NCBI GenBank assembly: GCA_964526325.1
Contig: CAZGKM010000019.1
Coordinates: forward strand, 1-24,866
Source: JACPHD01 sp964526325
GTDB taxonomy: Bacteria; Patescibacteriota; Patescibacteriia; Patescibacteriales; GWC2-42-12
Direction of reading: 5' to 3'
Length of the DNA stretch: 24,866 bases
The notes beneath the pieces are model-generated. The model was given only the letters and a program-made list of their open reading frames with translations. It was not told the origin of the DNA and did not search any database. The translations under genes and the position numbers were made by a program. Of this stretch, positions 1-9,420 are shown in pieces. Numbering within the stretch: the first letter of the stretch is position 1; each line of letters starts with the position of its first letter.

Positions 1-207
1 TTCACTAAATACGCCGAAACTAAATTTGATATTTTAAATAAGCATAAGGTTTATTTTACGCGCGAGCAGATTGAAGACACGGTCGGCGCGCCTAACAAAA
101 CCGGCAAAAAAGGTAAGCTTATAACGGCGCAAAAAGACGAAATAAAAGTTATTTACAAAAAAGAAGGTGAGATAATTAAAATAATTACGTTTTATCCGAC
201 AAAATAA
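1..207 (+). CDS. DUF4258-like protein, C-terminal part (partial)
   Basis: Open from the first base of the window to TAA at 205-207, giving 68 residues with the start outside the window. The translation has the pattern I associate with DUF4258: a His-Lys-Val-Tyr-Phe-Thr start of the core, then REQIEDTV, a Pro-Asn-Lys/GKKGK basic loop, a VIYKKEG strand, and the terminal IITFYPT strand pair. DUF4258 proteins are small, often encoded beside short partner genes, and have been suggested to be toxin-like (RelE/BrnT-like size and layout); no activity is established. The next gene starts only 4 bases after the stop and is DUF2283-like, which fits a two-gene module. Family assignment is from memory of the pattern. 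Confidence 0.6.
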   Translation, partial: FTKYAETKFDILNKHKVYFTREQIEDTVGAPNKTGKKGKLITAQKDEIKVIYKKEGEIIKIITFYPTK

Positions 208-211
208 AATC

Positions 212-421
212 ATGCAATACGATATTGAAGCCAATATAATAAGCTGGGAAATAACCAAAGATCCGATTGACCACGCCATAGATTTTGGTAATTTTATAAT
301 CCATTTGTCAAAAGCAAAAAAACCTGTTTTAATTGAAATATTAAACGCATCTAAATTCGTTGGCCAGATGGACAAAATAAAACTTGAGGGCATAAAAAAA
401 CAAATAATGGAAACGAGCTAA
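212..421 (+). CDS. DUF2283-like small protein
   Basis: A 69-aa protein starting at ATG 212, four bases after the preceding stop, so the two are probably co-transcribed and translationally coupled; there is no clear Shine-Dalgarno sequence. The N-terminal YD, the central segment IDFGNFIIHLSK and the segment PVLIEILNASKFV match the small beta-rich DUF2283 family, where a strand ending in an E-I-L-(N/D)-A-S motif is typical. No membrane segment or signal peptide is present. Pairing with a DUF4258-like gene suggests an antitoxin-like or partner role, but this is inference: DUF2283 has no established function. The gene is complete and ends at TAA. Confidence 0.6.
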   Translation: MQYDIEANIISWEITKDPIDHAIDFGNFIIHLSKAKKPVLIEILNASKFVGQMDKIKLEGIKKQIMETS

Positions 422-540
422 TAATTTTCAAACCCCAATGACCAATTTTCAATAAATGATCAATTATTAAATTTTCAATTGAACATTAAGTCATTGAAAA
501 TTGTTTGAGAATTGAGAATTGAAAATTAATAAACTTAAAC
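422..540. repeat. AT-rich imperfect palindromic intergenic repeat
   Basis: The spacer before porB holds several copies of AATTTTCAAT and its complement ATTGAAAATT (about 443-452, 470-480, 492-503, 516-526) in both orientations, so arms such as 471-479 and 493-501 can pair. Similar AT-only palindromic spacers lie between rpoB and rpoC and between the FemAB-like and MurE-like genes. I see no coding potential here and no convincing promoter for porB. Confidence 0.5.
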
Positions 541-553
541 AAATAAATAAAAT

Positions 554-1480
554 ATGAATAACGTAATCACTACTAACAAACCCACTAGTTTAAAACCTTC
601 CCTCCTCTCTCCGGGACACAGGGGTTGTGCCGGCTGCGGCCAGATGATTGCCGCGAGAATCGTCGCCGATGCCTTAGGGCCTAATACCATTATCGCTAAC
701 GCCACCGGCTGTCTGGAAGTAGTTACAACGCCTTATCCCGAGTCAAGCTGGGGCTTGCCCTGGATCCATTCCTTATTCGAAAATGCCGCGGCCGTTGCCT
801 CGGGAATTTATGCCGCCTTAAAAACACAAGGCAAAGAAAAAGAAATAAAAGTGGTCGCTCAAGGCGGCGACGGCGGCACTTTTGATATCGGTTTCGGCCT
901 GATTAGCGGCATGTGGGAAAGAGGCGAAAATATTCTTTATGTCTGCTACGACAATGAAGCTTATATGAATACGGGCGTTCAAGCCAGCGCGGCTACGCCC
1001 TGGGCGGCCAATACTACGACCACGCCCTCGGGAACCGCTCAAAATTTAAGCGGCATCGGCTCGCACTTAAAGAAAAAAGACATGCTAGCTATCGCTTTAG
1101 CCCACGGCCTAAAATACGCGGCCCAAACCACGGTCGCCTATCCCTTAGATATTATTAAAAAAGTAAAAAAAGCCGTCGCCACTCCAGGTCCGTCGTATTT
1201 GCAAATTTTAGTTCCTTGCATTCCCGGTTGGAAAATTGAGCCCAATCAAACTATTAATTTAGCTAAATTAGCCGCCTTAACCGGAATTTATCCGGTAGTA
1301 GAATATGTCGACGGCCAGCTTGGCGAAGTAATAAAATCACCGGATAATCGTCCGCCGGTTGAAGATTATTTAAAACCACAAGGCCGTTTTAAGCATTTGT
1401 TTCAAAATGGCGGAAATAAAGAGCAGCTATCTCACATCCAAAATTTAGCGGATAAAAATGTAAAAAAATACAATCTATAA
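554..1480 (+). CDS. porB: 2-oxoacid:ferredoxin oxidoreductase, beta subunit (pyruvate:ferredoxin oxidoreductase-like)
   Basis: This 308-aa protein is the TPP-binding subunit that decarboxylates a 2-oxoacid (pyruvate or similar) and passes electrons through a [4Fe-4S] cluster to ferredoxin, forming acyl-CoA in the cytoplasm. The TPP motif runs from GGDGGTFDIG (residues 104-113) to YDNEAYMNTG (132-141). Four cysteines match the cluster ligands of the family: Cys25, Cys28, Cys53 and Cys222 (in VPCIPGW); the 3- and 25-residue spacings equal those I recall for pyruvate:ferredoxin oxidoreductases. Length is normal for a separate beta subunit. The alpha, gamma and delta subunits are not next to it: upstream is the DUF4258/DUF2283 pair and downstream a terminator. 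Substrate (pyruvate versus 2-oxoglutarate or other) cannot be settled from sequence alone, so porB is the best-fit symbol. Confidence 0.88.
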   Translation: MNNVITTNKPTSLKPSLLSPGHRGCAGCGQMIAARIVADALGPNTIIANATGCLEVVTTPYPESSWGLPWIHSLFENAAAVASGIYAALKTQGKEKEIKVVAQGGDGGTFDIGFGLISGMWERGENILYVCYDNEAYMNTGVQASAATPWAANTTTTPSGTAQNLSGIGSHLKKKDMLAIALAHGLKYAAQTTVAYPLDIIKKVKKAVATPGPSYLQILVPCIPGWKIEPNQTINLAKLAALTGIYPVVEYVDGQLGEVIKSPDNRPPVEDYLKPQGRFKHLFQNGGNKEQLSHIQNLADKNVKKYNL

Positions 1481-1486
1481 ATATCT

Positions 1487-1605
1487 CCCCCTTTAGCAAA
1501 GGGGGTTAGGGGGATTTAAAATATTTTATTTAGAAAAATTTCAACTGCTTCGCCTGCCATCTTAAAAATCCCCCGCCCTAACGGGCGACCCCTTTGTTAA
1601 AGGGG
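1487..1605. repeat. GC-rich palindromic (REP/MITE-like) element downstream of porB
   Basis: A nested set of perfect inverted repeats: hairpin 1487-1494/1498-1505 (CCCCCTTT/AAAGGGGG), long-range arms 1509-1517/1566-1574 (GGGGGATTT/AAATCCCCC), hairpin 1575-1578/1583-1586 (GCCC/GGGC), and hairpin 1589-1595/1599-1605 (CCCCTTT/AAAGGGG). The ends mirror each other as in a non-autonomous palindromic element. It lies in the 3' untranslated part of porB, ahead of the terminator. A degenerate relative at 9665-9696 shares 14 identical bases (GGTTAGGGGGATTT), and a weaker one lies at 19188-19234. Confidence 0.65.
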
Positions 1606-1620
1606 TTAAAATTTCTCCAA

Positions 1621-1660
1621 ACAAAAAAGCATTATAACTTTCGCTATAATGCTTTTTTGT
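1621..1660. terminator. Bidirectional intrinsic terminator between porB and rpoC
   Basis: Perfect 16-bp inverted repeat, ACAAAAAAGCATTATA at 1621-1636 and its complement at 1645-1660, with an 8-base loop. The run of A on the left and T on the right gives a U-tract for both strands, so it can end porB (+) and rpoC (-), which converge here. Confidence 0.85.
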
Positions 1661-1690
1661 TTTTTATATCTAAAAGAACAAATAAACAAT

Positions 1691-4600
1691 TTAATCCCCT
1701 CTCACCCGATAACCTGTGCCTGCCGGAATCGGCCGGCCGATAATAACATTTTCTTTCAAACCTTCAAGATGATCAACTTTTCCGGTAACAGCCGCGTCAA
1801 TCAAAACTCTGGCGGTTTCCTGAAACGAGGCCGCCGACAAAAAGCTATTAGTAGTTAAAGATGATTTAGTTATGCCCAACAACAACTCTTCGCCTTTTGC
1901 CGGCTTCTTACCTTTAGCTTTAACCTCTTCATTGGTCCGGTCAAAAATCGCTTTTTCTACGATTTCTCCTGGCAGTAATTCAGTATCGCCGGTTTCATTG
2001 ACGTAAACACGCGCAAACATCTGGCGCGNNNNNNNNNNNNNNNNNNNNNNNNNNNNNNNNNNNNNNNNNNNNNNNNNNNNNNNNNNNNNNNNNNNNNNNN
2101 NNNNNNNNNNNNNNNNNNNNNNNNNNNNAGTAATTCAGTATCGCCGGTTTCATTGACGTAAACACGCGCAAACATCTGGCGCGCGATTATCTCTATGTGC
2201 TTATCATTTAACGGCTGGCCCTGGGATGAATAAACGTATTGGATTTCTTTAATGATATATTTTTGCGCTTCTAATTTACCGCGCAATTGATATAATTGAT
2301 GCAAATCAAGCGAACCTTCGGTTAATTGGTCGCCGACTTTAACTTCGTCGCCGTCTTTAACCCAAACACCAAAACCTTTTGGCACAATAAATTCTTTAAC
2401 TTTTTCCACGTCGCTGACAACTTTAATCACCTTTTCGTTGACTTTAACTATGCCGGCCTTTCTGCTTTTAAAAACTTTTTTGCCTACCGAAAAAAGTTCG
2501 CTATTTTTAACGACTTCGGCACCGTCTTTAACCAATACTTTTACTTCTTTCTTTTTATTGTCTTTATCCTCAAGAATCGCCTCTTTAACCGCTTCGGCAA
2601 AATAATATTTATCGCTTTCGGCGCCTTGATAATAAATTTTTAAAATTTTCGACTGAGGATTGGAAATAATCATTTCCCCCGCTTCGCTGGCGATAGTTCT
2701 TTGCGCGGTTTCAATTTTTACCTTACCGGCAACGTCAGCCACAAAAGCTTTCTTTTTCGGCGGACGTCCTTCAAAAATTTCTTCAACGCGAGGCAAACCT
2801 TGGGTAATATCTTCTTGCCCGGCCACGCCTCCGGTATGGAAAGTTCTCATGGTAAGCTGAGTTCCGGGTTCGCCGATTGACTGGGCCGCGATAATGCCTA
2901 CCGCGGTACCGATTTCTACCTTCTTGTTATAAGCTAAGTCATAGCCATAGCATTTAGCGCAAATACCGCGGTGTATTTTACAGGTCAAAACCGACCTGAC
3001 TTTTACTTCTAAAATATCTTCTTTAGCGATCTTCTCGGCTAATTCTTCGGTAACTAATTCTCCGGCATTTATTAAAACCTTGCCTTTGGCATTTTTTAAA
3101 TCTGCCGCCAAAAATCTCCCGGTCATGCGCTTAACTAAGCTTTCGCCCATCTCTTCGCTTTCTTTCTTGATAACCAATAAACCTTCTTTATCTCCACAAT
3201 CATCTTTAACAATAATTACATCCTGAGAGACATCAACTAAGCGCCTGGTTAAATAGCCGGCGTTAGAAGTACGAAGGGCCGTATCTGATAAACCTTTGCG
3301 TACGCCGTGCGTGGCGATAAAATATTCCAAAACGCTAAAACCTTGCTTGAAATTTCCCTTAACCGGCAATTCAATAATGTCGCCGGAAGGCGAAGTTACT
3401 AAGCCTTTCATGCCTAAGATTTGAGTCAGCTGGGCCCAAGAACCGCGAGCGCCTGATTCAATCATGGAATAAACCGGTCCGTCTTTCGGCAAATGGTGGC
3501 GGCAGATTTCAGTTACTTTTTCTTTGACCGTGGTCCAAAGTTCGATAATCTTGCTATAACGCTCGCTGTCGGTTAATAATCCGTCGTGATATTGCTCGCT
3601 GATTTCTTCGGCTTGCTTAGAGGCCTGAACAAGCATTTCATCTTTTTCATAAAGATGAGGTATATCATCCATGCCCCAAGATAATCCGCTTCTGGTAATA
3701 TATTTAAAACTGGCTTTTTTCAAATTATCCAATAAATCAATCGTCGGCTGTTCGCCGTAAAATCTCAAACATTCTTTTACTAAATTTTTTAGCTTGCCCT
3801 TGCCTACCGTTTCGTTGACAAAACGCAGCTTCTTAGGCAAAACTTCATTAAAAATAATTCTGCCTACGGTAGTAATTATAAATTTTCCGTCTATCATCGC
3901 CCTTATTTTTTGCTGCAATTTTATATTTCTCATGTCGTAAGACAGCTTGGCGTCTTCCGGCGAATAAAAATTTTTCAGCTTTTTTTCATCGGCATCCAAA
4001 TAAGCTTGATCAATATTGGTAATATAAAAAGCTCCCCAAACTATATCCTGGTTTGGCGCTACGACCGGATCGCCGGTCGCCGGCTTTAATAAATTATGGC
4101 TGGCCAGCATAATATCCCTGGCTTCGGCGATCGCCTCCTCGGTTAAAGGCACGTGAACCGCCATTTGATCGCCGTCAAAATCGGCATTAAACGCCGTACA
4201 AACCAAAGGATTGATTTGGATGGCTAAACCTTCAATTAAAATCGGCTTAAACGCCTGAATGCCCAAGCGATGCAAAGTCGGCGCGCGGTTTAACATCACG
4301 TACGCTTTTTTGACAATATCTTCAAGAATATCCCAAACCTCGTCTTTGCCTGACTCAATATAGCGGGAAGCGCTTCTGACATTATGAACGATTTCTTTAT
4401 TGATCAGCTGGCTGATTATAAAAGGCTTAAACAATTCCAAAGCCATGCGCTTCGGCAAACCGCATTGGTCTAAATTCAAATTCGGATTAACTACGATGAC
4501 GCTTCTGCCGGAATAATCGATTCTTTTGCCGAGTAAATTCTGCCTAAATCTGCCTTGCTTACCCTTTAATGAATCGGCCAGCGACTTAAGCATTCTTTTC

Positions 4601-5790
4601 TGTCCGGTAGAGGCCACAACAGTTTTGCCATGCCTGATGGAATTATCAATTAATGCATCAACCGCTTCCTGAAGCATTCTTTTTTCATTACGGCAAATAA
4701 CTTCCGGCGCGTTTAAATCAACCAACTGTTTTAAGCGATTATTGCGGTTGATAATCCGGCGATATAAATCATTTAAGTCTGACGTGGCAAAACGCCCGCC
4801 GTCAAGAGGAACCATGGGCCTTAAATCGGGCGGTATTACCGGCACCATATTTAAAATCATCCATTCAGGCCTTAAATTATTGGCCCTTAAACTACGCAAT
4901 AATTTCAAGCGCCTAATCATTTTATCTTTTTTTGAATCAATCGCCGTTAAAAGCTCCTTATCTATTTGAGCAATTGTCTTATCCAGGTCAATTTTTTCCA
5001 AAAGATTTCTAATGGCGCTGGCGCCGATATCGGCGGTAAAAATATGTCCGTATTTTAAACTTAAATTTTGATAAATACTTTCGGAAATTATGGTCAAAGG
5101 CTTTAAATCTTTTAATTCTTTCTGCGCTTGGTCAAAAGCTTGCTCTAAATTATTAATCTTGTCATTTTTTATTTTTTCCAAAGCTTCAATTTCCTGGCTT
5201 AAGATAGTTTCAATTTCAAATTCACTTTTGCCCTGAGTCAATAATTTACCTTTTTTATTCTTAATTTCATTAACCTGTTTTTGCATGTCATTTTCAATGG
5301 ATTTTCTCTTATTTTTATATTCCTGCTTAATTTGTTCGATAGTAGCCAAACACAATTCTTGATTAACGTCGGAAATAATAAAACTGGCAAAATAAACCAC
5401 CTTTTCCAAGGCTTGCATGGGTAAATCCAAAATTAAACCTATTTTTGAAGAAGTACCGCGAAGAAACCAAATATGGGTTACCGGAGCTTCAAGCTTAATA
5501 TGGCCCATGCGTTCGCGCCTAACCAAGCTTCTGGTTACTTCCACACCGCACCTGTCGCAAATTATGCCTTTATAGCGAATTTTTTTATATTTGCCGCAAT
5601 AGCACTCCCAATCTTTTGACGGCCCAAAAATACGCTCGCAAAATAATCCGTCTTTTTCCGGTTTTTGCGTGCGATAATTAATCGTTTCCGGGCGAATAAC
5701 CTCGCCATGAGACCAATTTAAAATTTCTTCGGGTGAAGCTAATTTTAATTTAATGGCGTCAAAATCGGTGGTTTTAATAGGATTTAACAT
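1691..5790 (-). CDS. rpoC: DNA-directed RNA polymerase subunit beta' (spans a scaffold gap)
   Basis: Beta' subunit of RNA polymerase, which carries the catalytic Mg site. Visible motifs: first zinc site Cys63, Cys65, Cys78, Cys81; the universal NADFDGDQ metal-binding motif near residue 535; the second zinc site with CKIHRG and CAKCYGYD near 935-950; the trigger-loop segment GTQLTMRTFHTGGVAG near 975. The run of 100 N at 2029-2128 interrupts the frame as written, but the 55 bases on both sides of the gap are identical; removing 155 bases gives a continuous 1314-aa protein ending in PAGTGYRVRGD and TAA at 1691-1693. Residues about 150-228 are a Lys/Glu/Gln-rich, probably coiled-coil segment absent from the E. 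coli and B. subtilis sequences as I recall them. The gene follows rpoB by 170 bases and ends at the bidirectional terminator. Confidence 0.97.
1974..2183. other. Scaffold gap (100 N) with duplicated 55-base flanks inside rpoC
   Basis: Bases 1974-2028 and 2129-2183 are identical over 55 positions and border the N run 2029-2128. This is what a de Bruijn assembly with 55-base overlaps gives when two overlapping contigs are joined by a fixed-length gap. Collapsing the repeat restores the reading frame of rpoC, so the gap has no biological content. Confidence 0.92.
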
Positions 5791-5960
5791 ATAAATTTAA
5801 TATATAATATAAAATTATTAATATAGTTTTTGCCAATTCCGAGGTTCAAAATTTTAATTTCTAATTTTTGAATTTTTAAATAATTTTTAATGTCTTAATA
5901 TTTAAATATTAAAAATTTAGATATTATTTATAAAATTAAAAATTATAAAATTAAAAAATT
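5791..5960. repeat. AT-rich rpoB-rpoC spacer with short repeats
   Basis: A 170-base spacer of almost pure A/T containing repeated units such as AAAATTAAAAATTATAAAATT and palindromic TAATATTTAAATATTA (5896-5911). Its right end, near 5933-5960, resembles 11466-11496 after the FemAB-like gene. No terminator with a GC stem is present, which fits read-through from rpoB to rpoC. No start signal of the Shine-Dalgarno type precedes rpoC. Confidence 0.4.
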
Positions 5961-8900
5961 CTATTTTTCCTCTCTTTCCCCAAAATCCTGCTTTCTTTCT
6001 CCTTCTTCTATCGGTTTATCATCTCCTTGCCGTTCTAAATTTACAACTTGATCTCCTTGCATAAGCTCAACGTCCAAGCATAAACCCTTTAACTCTCTGA
6101 CTAAAACATTGAAAGATTCCGGAACATTTAATTTTCTGATCGGCTCTCCCTTGATTATTGACTCGTAAGCTTTGCTCCTGCCGGGCACATCATCCGATTT
6201 AATGGTTAATATTTCCTGCAAGCAATGAGCCGCGCCATAAGCTTCAAGAGCCCAAACTTCCATTTCGCCAAAACGCTGGCCGCCGAATTGCGCTTTACCG
6301 CCCAGAGGCTGCTGAGTAATCAAAGAGTATGGCCCGATTGAACGCTGGTGCATCTTATCCTCAACCATATGGTTTAATTTCAACATATACTTATAGCCAA
6401 TCACCACTTGATTGTCATAAGTCTCGCCGGTTTTGCCGTCATAAAGGGTTACCTTGCCGTTAGTCGGCAGGCCGGCCTTGCTTAATTCTTCCTTAATTTG
6501 CGCTTCGCTAACGCCATTAAGCGGAGGCACGGCAATTTTATAATTTAACTTTTTAGCGGCATAGCCCAAATGAGTTTCTAAGAGCTGCCCTAAATTCATT
6601 CTTGAAACAACGCCTAAAGGCGATAATATAATCTCAATCGGCGTGCCATCGGCTAAATATGGCATATCTTCAATCGGTACAACCTTGGAAATAACGCCTT
6701 TATTACCATGCCGGCCGGCCATCTTATCTCCTATTTGAATTTTTCTTAAATTAGCTACGGTTACCTGGATTGATTGAATCACCCCAGCCGCTAATTTATC
6801 TCCTTCTTCGCGGGAAAATATTTTAATATCAACTACCTTGCCGTGTTCGCCATGCTCTAAGTATAGCGAAGAATCTCTGACATCTTTGGCTTTTTCACCA
6901 AAAATCGCGCGTAAAAGTTTTTCTTCGGCTGATAGTTCCGTCTCGCCCTTTGGCGTAATTTTACCTACTAAAATATCACCTGAAGAAACTTCGGCGCCAA
7001 TACGAACAATACCCCGTTCATCCAAATCTTTTAATTTTTCCTCGCTGATATTGGGAATGTCGTTAGTTATTAATTCCGGCCCGAGCTTTGTGTCGCGCAC
7101 GTCGATTGTATAATTTTCTATATGGATTGAAGAATAAACGTCTTCTTTCATAAGTCTTTCGGAAATTATCACCGCATCTTCATAATTAAAACCTTCCCAA
7201 CTCATAAAAGCCACGAGCACGTTACGTCCAAGCGACAATTCGCCGTTATCAACGGCTGAACTATTGGTTAAAACATCGCCCTTTCTTATTTTATCTCCGT
7301 GGTTAACTATCGGACGCTGATTTATGCAGGTTGAAGCGTTGGAACGCAAAAATTTACTTAAAACGTATTTAGTGGTTTTGCCTTTTTTACTTTTAAATTC
7401 AATCGAACCGCCATCCATTTTAACAATCTCGCCATCATCTTCAGCTAAAATAATATGGCCTGAATCGGTGGCCGCCCGCGATTCCATGCCGGTACCGACG
7501 ATTGGCGCTTCGGCCGTAATTAATGGGACGGCTTGGCGTTGCATGTTAGTTCCCATTAAAGCTCTGATACCGTCGTTATGTTCCAAAAACGGAATTAAAG
7601 AAGTGGCTACGGAAACAATCTGATTCGGCGCTACGCCGATTAAATCTATTTTTTCCACCGGTTCAAGAGAAGGCTGGCCGTATTTTCTGGTTTCAGCTTT
7701 TAGAACCTTAAAATATCCATTTGCGTCAACCGGGGTGGTAGCAGCCGTGGTAATATATTTTTCTTCTTCAAAAGCATCAAGATATACAATCTCATCGCTT
7801 AAAACAGGCACAATCGGGATAGTCACATGGCCCATTTTTTCCTTTAACTCGGCCGCTGTTTTTTTATCAATAATCTCTCCGGCTTTAATAATCAATTTAT
7901 CTTTTTTATCACCCTTAATTTCATAAATATCTTCACGAGCAATTTTATTGATAGTTTTTTCCGGATCATTTTCTATGTCGTGCAAAACCACTCGATAAGG
8001 CGCTTCAATAAAACCATAACTATTAAGCCTGGCGTAGCTGGCTAAATGACCGACTAAACCGATATTCGGTCCTTCCGGAGTAGCGATCGGGCAAATGCGG
8101 CTGTAGTGAGTGGTGTGTACGTCGCGCACTTCAAAACCGGCGCGTTCGCGAGTCAAGCCGCCCGGGCCCATGGCTGATAATCTGCGCTTATGTTCAAGCT
8201 CGGCTAAAGGATTGGTCTGATCCATGAATTGCGACAACTGCGAAGACATGAAAAATTCTTTAACTACGCTGATTACCGGACGGGCGTTAATTAATTTATT
8301 CGGCGTTAAGCTGTCTATATCCATGATGCTCATTCTATCTCTGACGATTCTTTCCATTCTGGCGAGACCGACTCTGAATTTATTTTGAATCAATTCGCCG
8401 ATAGCTCTGACGCGGCGGTTGCCTAAATGATCGATATCATCTTCCCTCTCCTGAGTAATATTTAATCTGACAATTTCTTTAACTATGGCGATTAAATCTT
8501 CCCTTCTTAAAACTCTATTCTCTTTATTGTTGGGAATATTTTGGCCGAATCGTTTATTCATCTTATAGCGGCCCACGCGGTCAAAATCATAACGATCAAA
8601 TCTAAAAAACATGGAATGAATTAGTTGCCTGGCATTATCGGTCGTGGCTAAATCGCCGGGCCTTATCCTCTTATATACTTCTTTAAGCCCTTCGGCTTCG
8701 TTTTTAGCCGCATCTTTGGCTAAGGTGGCTTCAATATAACCGGACAAACTTTTTTCGCCGTCAATTCCGCCGGTAATTTCATTGTTATCGGCGAACAACT
8801 GCCTTATTTCTTCATCGGATGAATAGCCGAAAGCCCTGAATAAAGAAGTAATGGCAACTTTTCTTTTGCGGTCAATCCTGACCCAGATGACATCATTCAT

Positions 8901-9410
8901 GTCGGTTTCTATCTCAAGCCAAGCGCCTCTGTTAGGTATGACTTTAGCGCCGTAATATTTTTTACCCTTAACAAATTCCGAAGTAAAAATAACGCCGGCG
9001 CTTCTAATCAACTGCGAAACCACGACTCTTTCAATGCCGTTAACTATAAAAGTGCCGTTTTTTGTCATTAAAGGAAAATCGCCTAAAAATACCTCTTGCG
9101 TAACGGCTTGGTTGGTTTTTTTATTTGATAACTTAGCCTTAACTCTGAGCGATGCTTCATAAGTAATGTTTTTGGCTTTACTTTCGCTTTCATCAAACTT
9201 TGGTTCGTCCAAATAATAATCCTCCAAAGACAGCTCAAGGTCGCGGCCGATAAAGTCGGTTATAGGAGAAACTTCTTCGAATAAATCCTTTAGGCCATCG
9301 GTCAAAAACCAATTATAAGAATCTTTTTGAATTTCAATTAAATCAGGCAGATCTATCGATGCCTTAGTATCACTAAAAAATTGCCTGGCCATTTGTTTAT
9401 TTTTAGTCAT
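5961..9410 (-). CDS. rpoB: DNA-directed RNA polymerase subunit beta
   Basis: Beta subunit of RNA polymerase, 1149 aa, starting at ATG 9408-9410 and ending at TAG. Family landmarks are clear: the N-terminal lobe motif GTFIVNGIERVVVSQLIRSAGV; the rifampicin-pocket segment near residues 385-425 with SQLSQFMDQ, HKRRLSAMGPGGLTRERAGF and CPIATPEGPNIGL; GDKMAGRHGNKGV and the clamp-contact region QPLGGKAQFGGQRFGEMEVWALEAYGA towards the C-terminus. The residues equivalent to E. coli Gln513, Asp516, His526 and Ser531 are all unchanged. It is shorter than E. coli RpoB (1342 aa), consistent with lack of the large proteobacterial insertions. Unlike most bacteria, rplJ/rplL do not precede it; the upstream neighbour is the MurE-like gene, across a 578-base leader region. 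A weak GAAG lies 7 bases before the start. Confidence 0.98.
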   Translation of the reverse strand: MTKNKQMARQFFSDTKASIDLPDLIEIQKDSYNWFLTDGLKDLFEEVSPITDFIGRDLELSLEDYYLDEPKFDESESKAKNITYEASLRVKAKLSNKKTNQAVTQEVFLGDFPLMTKNGTFIVNGIERVVVSQLIRSAGVIFTSEFVKGKKYYGAKVIPNRGAWLEIETDMNDVIWVRIDRKRKVAITSLFRAFGYSSDEEIRQLFADNNEITGGIDGEKSLSGYIEATLAKDAAKNEAEGLKEVYKRIRPGDLATTDNARQLIHSMFFRFDRYDFDRVGRYKMNKRFGQNIPNNKENRVLRREDLIAIVKEIVRLNITQEREDDIDHLGNRRVRAIGELIQNKFRVGLARMERIVRDRMSIMDIDSLTPNKLINARPVISVVKEFFMSSQLSQFMDQTNPLAELEHKRRLSAMGPGGLTRERAGFEVRDVHTTHYSRICPIATPEGPNIGLVGHLASYARLNSYGFIEAPYRVVLHDIENDPEKTINKIAREDIYEIKGDKKDKLIIKAGEIIDKKTAAELKEKMGHVTIPIVPVLSDEIVYLDAFEEEKYITTAATTPVDANGYFKVLKAETRKYGQPSLEPVEKIDLIGVAPNQIVSVATSLIPFLEHNDGIRALMGTNMQRQAVPLITAEAPIVGTGMESRAATDSGHIILAEDDGEIVKMDGGSIEFKSKKGKTTKYVLSKFLRSNASTCINQRPIVNHGDKIRKGDVLTNSSAVDNGELSLGRNVLVAFMSWEGFNYEDAVIISERLMKEDVYSSIHIENYTIDVRDTKLGPELITNDIPNISEEKLKDLDERGIVRIGAEVSSGDILVGKITPKGETELSAEEKLLRAIFGEKAKDVRDSSLYLEHGEHGKVVDIKIFSREEGDKLAAGVIQSIQVTVANLRKIQIGDKMAGRHGNKGVISKVVPIEDMPYLADGTPIEIILSPLGVVSRMNLGQLLETHLGYAAKKLNYKIAVPPLNGVSEAQIKEELSKAGLPTNGKVTLYDGKTGETYDNQVVIGYKYMLKLNHMVEDKMHQRSIGPYSLITQQPLGGKAQFGGQRFGEMEVWALEAYGAAHCLQEILTIKSDDVPGRSKAYESIIKGEPIRKLNVPESFNVLVRELKGLCLDVELMQGDQVVNLERQGDDKPIEEGERKQDFGEREEK

Positions 9411-9420
9411 ATTTTACTTC

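Noticed and set aside
1481..1620. CRISPR array suggested by repeated C/G blocks after porB
   Set aside because: The blocks are inverted repeats of unequal length, not direct repeats with regular spacers, and no cas genes are present.
1957..2020. Apparent frameshift or C-terminal truncation of rpoC
   Set aside because: It results from the N gap with duplicated 55-base flanks; the collapsed sequence reads through in frame.
6838..7926. Long open frames on the + strand opposite rpoB
   Set aside because: They are antisense to strongly conserved rpoB sequence and have no family-like motifs or start signals.
5961..9410. Possible alternative genetic code (TGA as glycine) as in some CPR groups
   Set aside because: Long core genes are open and complete with TGA treated as stop, and conserved glycines use GGN codons.
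5961..9410. Classical rifampicin-resistance substitutions in RpoB
   Set aside because: Residues equivalent to E. coli Gln513, Asp516, His526 and Ser531 are unchanged.
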